A stretch of 64,000 bases of DNA from Rhizobium herbae (GTDB taxonomy: Bacteria; Pseudomonadota; Alphaproteobacteria; Rhizobiales; Rhizobiaceae). Below the pieces are notes generated by a model. That model was given only the letters and a program-made list of their open reading frames with translations. It did not search any database and had not been told where the DNA came from. The stretch's first letter is position 1. Each line of letters starts with the position of its first letter. The stretch is from positions 1 to 64,000 of the forward strand of contig NZ_JAGGJV010000014.1 in NCBI RefSeq assembly GCF_017873135.1, in the 5' to 3' direction. Positions 59,659-64,000 of the stretch are shown piece by piece. The translations under genes and the position numbers were made by a program.

Positions 59659-61607
59659 AAATTTCCACGGTCCTAGACCATATCGACAACGGCCATATGG
59701 CACTCCCCGAGTTTCAGCGAGGCTACGTTTGGAATCGCGATCAGGTTCGGGGGTTGTTCGATTCCCTCTATCGCCGTCATCCAGTGGGTGGGCTTCTGGT
59801 TTGGGCAACGGAATCCAATACAGCCGCGCATCGCGGTGACGGACCGCTTGCTCCAGGTGTCGTGAAGCTACTCCTCGACGGTCAGCAGCGTATGACATCG
59901 CTCTATGGTGTGGTACGCGGCAAGCCGCCTAAGTTCTTCGATGGGAACGCGCAGGCGTTTAACGGCCTGCAATTCAATCTCGAAACCGAGACTTTCGCCT
60001 TCTATCAGCCGATGAAAATGCAGGACGATCCGCGCTGGGTGGATGTCAGCGCCTTGATGAGAGCAGGGACTGCTGGGCTTGGCCCCCTTATTTCCCGTCT
60101 GGCCTCAAGCCCAGACACAGCCTCTTTGGTCAACGATGCTATCGGACGCCTAAGCCAGCTGCTGGCAATTTCCGAGATCGATCTTCACGTCGAGGAGGTA
60201 ACGGGTCCGGACAAGACGCTCGACATAGTGGTTGATATCTTCAACCGCGTGAACAGCGGCGGCACCAAGTTATCCAAAGGCGATCTGGCGCTTGCGAAAA
60301 TCTGTGCTGATTGGCCGGACGCACGCGATACGATGAAAGCCAAACTCAAGGAATGGGCGGGCCACGGCTATGGTTTCAATCTCGATTGGCTGCTGCGCTC
60401 GGTAAACACTGTGCTTACGGGCGAAGCCAAATTTCTTTATTTGCATGACCGCACCGCTGAGGAGATTCAGGGCGGCCTGAAGCGCGCGATCAAGCATATC
60501 GATACGTCGCTCAACCTGATCGCTGGGCGGCTTGGTCTTGACCATGACCAAGTTTTCTTCGGGCGCTTTGGCGTGCCGGTCTTGGTCCGCTATCTCGATC
60601 AGCATAAAGGGGCGCTCAACGAGCAGGAGCGCGACAAGCTGCTCTTCTGGTTCGCACAGGCTGGGATGTGGGGCCGCTTCTCTGGCTCGACAGAGTCCTA
60701 TATCGACAAAGACCTTGAAGCGCTGACCGGCGAGGATGGCGGCCTCGACAAGCTTCTCGACACCCTACGCCTTTGGCATGGGGGTTTGCGCGTCGAGCCG
60801 GGTCACTTCACAGGCTGGAGCCTGGGCGCACGTTTTTATCCCGTTCTCTACCTGCTGACGCGCATGGGGGAGAGCCGCGACTGGGGCAATGGTTTGCCGC
60901 TCAAAGCCAGTATGCTCGGAAAAATGAGCAAGCTGGAGGTGCACCATATCTTTCCAAAGGCACAGCTTTACAAACGCAAATTCAAACGTGCCGAGGTCAA
61001 CGCGCTCTCTAACTTCTGCTTTCTGACCAAGGACACCAATCTCAACATCAGCGACCGCTTGCCGGAAGAGTATTTCCCGGAAGTGGAAAAAGCGCATCCA
61101 GGCGCGCTAGCATCCCAGTGGATACCCGTGGACCCCGATCTTTGGCGGATTGAGAACTTTCCGCGCTTTCTTGAAGCGAGGAAAGCGATGCTGGCAGCCG
61201 AGGTGAACAAGCGTATGGAAGAATTGCTCCATGGCGAAACACGGTGGCTCGAAGGTCCATCCGCTCCAGCGCCATCTTCGATTGTCGTTCTAGGTGGAAT
61301 CACCAGCGAAGATGAGGAACAGGAGCTTGAAGCGTTAAACGCGTGGATGGATCAAAAAAATCTCCCGCAGGGCGTGATTGCCTACGATTTCGCCGACGCC
61401 GAGACTGGCGAACAGCGCGCGGTCTTCGATTTGGCTTGGCCGAGCGGCATCCAAGAAGAATTGAGCCAGCCTGTCGCACTCCTACTCAACGAGGGCAGCG
61501 ACGTTTTGGCCGTGGCAAGTCAGGCGGGCTTTCGATGCTTCATCTCCGCCGATGATTTTCGCCGCTATGTGAATGCCGAAATCCTTGTTGAGGATGTCGC
61601 TGCATGA
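59655..61607 (+). CDS. DUF262-HNH protein (GmrSD-like) within the hsd operon
   Basis: The 650-residue protein contains PEFQRGYVWNRDQV (~18-31), LLLDGQQRMTSL (~72-83), FNRVNSGGTKLSKGDLAL (~195-212) of DUF262 and a C-terminal HNH-type region with EVHHIFPKAQLYKR (~429-440) and downstream Asn residues. The GmrSD family cleaves modified phage DNA with NTP hydrolysis. The gene is translationally coupled to both hsdS and hsdR by ATGA overlaps, so it is part of the operon. A combined type I plus type IV-like defence is suggested. Confidence 0.85.
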   Translation: MKISTVLDHIDNGHMALPEFQRGYVWNRDQVRGLFDSLYRRHPVGGLLVWATESNTAAHRGDGPLAPGVVKLLLDGQQRMTSLYGVVRGKPPKFFDGNAQAFNGLQFNLETETFAFYQPMKMQDDPRWVDVSALMRAGTAGLGPLISRLASSPDTASLVNDAIGRLSQLLAISEIDLHVEEVTGPDKTLDIVVDIFNRVNSGGTKLSKGDLALAKICADWPDARDTMKAKLKEWAGHGYGFNLDWLLRSVNTVLTGEAKFLYLHDRTAEEIQGGLKRAIKHIDTSLNLIAGRLGLDHDQVFFGRFGVPVLVRYLDQHKGALNEQERDKLLFWFAQAGMWGRFSGSTESYIDKDLEALTGEDGGLDKLLDTLRLWHGGLRVEPGHFTGWSLGARFYPVLYLLTRMGESRDWGNGLPLKASMLGKMSKLEVHHIFPKAQLYKRKFKRAEVNALSNFCFLTKDTNLNISDRLPEEYFPEVEKAHPGALASQWIPVDPDLWRIENFPRFLEARKAMLAAEVNKRMEELLHGETRWLEGPSAPAPSSIVVLGGITSEDEEQELEALNAWMDQKNLPQGVIAYDFADAETGEQRAVFDLAWPSGIQEELSQPVALLLNEGSDVLAVASQAGFRCFISADDFRRYVNAEILVEDVAA

Positions 61608-64000
61608 ACATGATTGGGAAGCCAGAGCGCACAACGCAGCGAAGGGTTATCAAGCTCTTTGAGGAAGAACTCGGATATCGATATCTCGGTGATTGGATCG
61701 ACCGGGAACGCAACAGCAATGTCGAGGAAGAGCATCTTGCTGCCTATTTGCGGCGTGCCGGCTACGGTGAGGCGCAGATCAGCGCCGCAATCCGTAAGCT
61801 TGAGATCGAAGCGAGCAATACGGTTCGAAGCCTCTACGACAACAATCAGGCAGTCTACGGGCTTTTGCGCTACGGTGTTTCCGTTCAGGTGGAGGCCGGA
61901 CGGCCTTCGGAGACAGTCAAACTTATCAACTGGTCCAATCCTCACGCCAACGATTTTGCGATTGCCGAAGAGGTTACACTGCGTGGCGGGCATGAGCGTC
62001 GCCCCGATCTGGTTTTGTACGTGAATGGTATCGCCCTTGGTGTGATCGAGCTAAAGAACAGCCGTGTCAGTATTGGCGACGGTATTCGCCAGATTCTCTC
62101 CAACCAGAGACCCGAGTTTAACGCTGCATTCTTCTCCACGATCCAGATCGTTTTCGCTGGAAGCGATTCCGAGGGGCTGCAATACGGCACGATCGGCACA
62201 GCGGAAAAATACTTCCTCAAATGGAAAGAGGATGAGGCGGACGACAGCCGGTACAAGTTGGACAAGTACCTGCTCAAAATCTGCAACAAGGATCGGCTCA
62301 TGGAGCTGATGCACGATTTCGTGCTGTTTGACGCAGGGGTCAAAAAACTCCCTCGCGTTCACCAATATTTAGGGATCAAAGCCGCTCAAGAGAATATCCG
62401 CCGCAGCGAGGGTGGGATCATCTGGCATACTCAGGGGTCCGGCAAGAGCATTGTCATGGTGCTGCTCGCGAAATGGATTCTGGAGAATAACGCCAACGCC
62501 CGCGTCGTCGTCATTACGGATCGCGACGAGCTAGACAAGCAGATCAAGGGTGTGTTCGCAGGCGCTGGGGAAGCGATTCATCGTACCAACAGTGGGCGGG
62601 ATTTAATGTCTGTGCTCGCACAGGCAAAACCGCGTCTCTTATGCTCTCTGTTGCATAAGTTTGGCCAGCGCGGTGTCGATGATTTTGATGCTTTCATCAA
62701 GGAACTAGAGGCACAGCCTAGCAAAACAGTGGGTGATCTGTTCGTTTTCGTCGACGAATGTCACAGAACACAAGGCGGCAAGTTGCACAAAGCGATGACC
62801 GCATTGATGCCGAATGCTGTGTTCATTGGTTTCACGGGAACGCCGCTGCTTAAGAAGGATGCCCAGACAAGCATTGAAGTCTTTGGTCGCTATATCCACA
62901 CCTACAAGTTCGGTGAAGCCGTAGAAGATGAAGTCGTCCTCGATCTGATTTATGAAGCGCGAGACATCGACCAGCGGCTCGGTTCAGAAGATAAAATCGA
63001 AGCTTGGTTCGACGCTAAAACAAAGGGGTTGAACGACTGGCAGAAGGATGAGCTGAAAAAGAAGTGGGGGACGATGCAGCATGTGCTCAGTTCCCGTTCC
63101 CGCAAAGAGCGGGTCGTTCAGGACGTGATATTCGATTTTAGCGTAAAGCCTCGCCTGTCGAGCGAACGCGGTAACGCTATTCTGGTCGCCGCCAGCATCT
63201 ATGATGCCTGCAAATACTTTGAGTTACTCCAAAAGACGCCATTCAGAGGCCGGTGCGGGCTCGTGACATCCTACAACCCCGTGACGCAGGACGTCACGCG
63301 CGAGGATACCGGGGCCAATTCCGAGTCAGACAAGCAATTCATTTACAATACCTATACGGACCTCTTGAAGACCGTCGTCGCTAAGCCTGGGATGAGCAAA
63401 ACCGAGAGTTACGAAGAAGATGTAAAATCCCTCTTCATCACGCAACCGGCAAATATGAAGCTGCTGATCGTCGTCAGTAAATTGCTCACCGGGTTTGATG
63501 CGCCATCTTGCACTTACCTCTACATTGACAAAGAGATGCAGGACCACGGCCTGTTCCAAGCCATTTGCCGGACCAATCGCCTTGATGGCGACGACAAGGA
63601 ATTTGGCTACATTGTTGATTACAAGGGCCTGCTACAAAAGGTCGAGAAAGCCATTGCGGTTTATACGTCGGAGCTAGACGCGACCTCAGGCGGTGCGGAT
63701 CCTGGTATCCTTCTCAAAGATCGCCTTGAGAAGGGCCGAGAGAGATTGGATGAAGCTCTTGAAGTGCTCGTTCTTCTGTGCGAGCCGGTTGACCCCCCGA
63801 AGGCCGAGCTTCAATACATTCGCCATTTCTGCGGAAATACCGAGATTGCAACAGACCTTGAGGAGCGAGAGCCCCAGCGAGCTGCGCTCTACAAGGCCAC
63901 AGCCAGCCTTGTGCGTGCCTATGCTGGCATTGCCGATGAGATGGAGGAGGCGGGCTACTCCGGCGACGATATCAAACGGATCAAGGCGCGTGTAGAGGAG
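61604..64000 (+). CDS. hsdR: Type I restriction endonuclease subunit HsdR, partial
   Basis: The reading frame of 799 codons runs off the right edge. It begins at an ATG overlapping the previous stop. The N-terminal nuclease domain has RRPDLVLYVNGIALGVIELKNSR (D ~134, E-x-K ~149-151). The motor domain has Walker A TQGSGKSI (~275-282), DECHR (~383-387) and FTGTPL (~408). HsdR pulls DNA through the complex and cuts remote from the site. Typical HsdR is ~1000-1100 residues, so the missing part is about 250-300. Confidence 0.93.
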   Translation, partial: MNMIGKPERTTQRRVIKLFEEELGYRYLGDWIDRERNSNVEEEHLAAYLRRAGYGEAQISAAIRKLEIEASNTVRSLYDNNQAVYGLLRYGVSVQVEAGRPSETVKLINWSNPHANDFAIAEEVTLRGGHERRPDLVLYVNGIALGVIELKNSRVSIGDGIRQILSNQRPEFNAAFFSTIQIVFAGSDSEGLQYGTIGTAEKYFLKWKEDEADDSRYKLDKYLLKICNKDRLMELMHDFVLFDAGVKKLPRVHQYLGIKAAQENIRRSEGGIIWHTQGSGKSIVMVLLAKWILENNANARVVVITDRDELDKQIKGVFAGAGEAIHRTNSGRDLMSVLAQAKPRLLCSLLHKFGQRGVDDFDAFIKELEAQPSKTVGDLFVFVDECHRTQGGKLHKAMTALMPNAVFIGFTGTPLLKKDAQTSIEVFGRYIHTYKFGEAVEDEVVLDLIYEARDIDQRLGSEDKIEAWFDAKTKGLNDWQKDELKKKWGTMQHVLSSRSRKERVVQDVIFDFSVKPRLSSERGNAILVAASIYDACKYFELLQKTPFRGRCGLVTSYNPVTQDVTREDTGANSESDKQFIYNTYTDLLKTVVAKPGMSKTESYEEDVKSLFITQPANMKLLIVVSKLLTGFDAPSCTYLYIDKEMQDHGLFQAICRTNRLDGDDKEFGYIVDYKGLLQKVEKAIAVYTSELDATSGGADPGILLKDRLEKGRERLDEALEVLVLLCEPVDPPKAELQYIRHFCGNTEIATDLEEREPQRAALYKATASLVRAYAGIADEMEEAGYSGDDIKRIKARVEE

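Noticed and set aside
1..64000. CRISPR arrays, tRNA or rRNA genes
   Set aside because: No regular repeat-spacer pattern and no recognisable tRNA or rRNA sequence was found on either strand.

Overview
The window reads as a chromosome segment of an alphaproteobacterium of the Rhizobiales (Hyphomicrobiales). The evidence is a porin N-terminus at the left edge that matches the Brucella/Rhizobium Omp2 signal-peptide type, high GC content with long antisense ORF shadows, and an Agrobacterium-plasmid style traA/traD/traG set with a matching oriT. The species cannot be told from the sequence.

Positions ~108-42285 hold a nearly complete Mu-like transposable prophage with a P2-like contractile tail (BcepMu type), integrated with its right end toward position 1. 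Reading along the minus strand from ~41.1 kb there are: a plus-strand repressor facing a Ner-like regulator across an early promoter with an operator; an early block with a ParB-like protein, the MuA transposase and MuB; GemA and a Mor-type activator; lysis and head genes (endolysin, holin-like, terminase subunits, portal, gpF, gpG); protease I with a nested scaffold, capsid, neck and tail tube genes with a programmed frameshift in the gpE chaperone; tape measure and P2-like gpU/X/D/V/W/J/I; tail fibres with a polysaccharide-lyase-like domain; and a DNA adenine methylase in the place of Mu mom. One identical hairpin stem (TGACCGGAC/GTCCGGTCA) occurs four times, with a fifth variant, exactly at the late-operon boundaries. 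The prophage carries three cargo loci on or partly on the plus strand: a membrane coiled-coil protein (8083-8967), a PIN / DUF262 / HEPN cassette (21128-24506) and a small membrane protein (32758-33369). The first two sit between the last gene of a late operon and its hairpin.

Right of the prophage (42.2-45.4 kb) there is a tyrosine recombinase with a degraded catalytic site and an overlapping small HTH gene, an XRE regulator and an orphan LysR regulator. From 45.4 to 51.2 kb there is a mobilisation module: coupling protein TraG, TraD and relaxase-helicase TraA around an oriT. No mating-pair genes are present.

From 51.4 kb to the end is a defence region: an AbiEi/AbiEii toxin-antitoxin operon behind a long operator-like inverted repeat, an unrecognised 456-residue protein with a possible restriction-nuclease core, and a type I restriction-modification operon (small HTH gene, hsdM, hsdS, a GmrSD-like DUF262-HNH gene, and hsdR running off the edge). 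Between the unrecognised gene and the hsd operon lies about 600 bp packed with nested inverted repeats and without a credible protein gene. It is the best candidate here for an undescribed structured RNA or DNA element.
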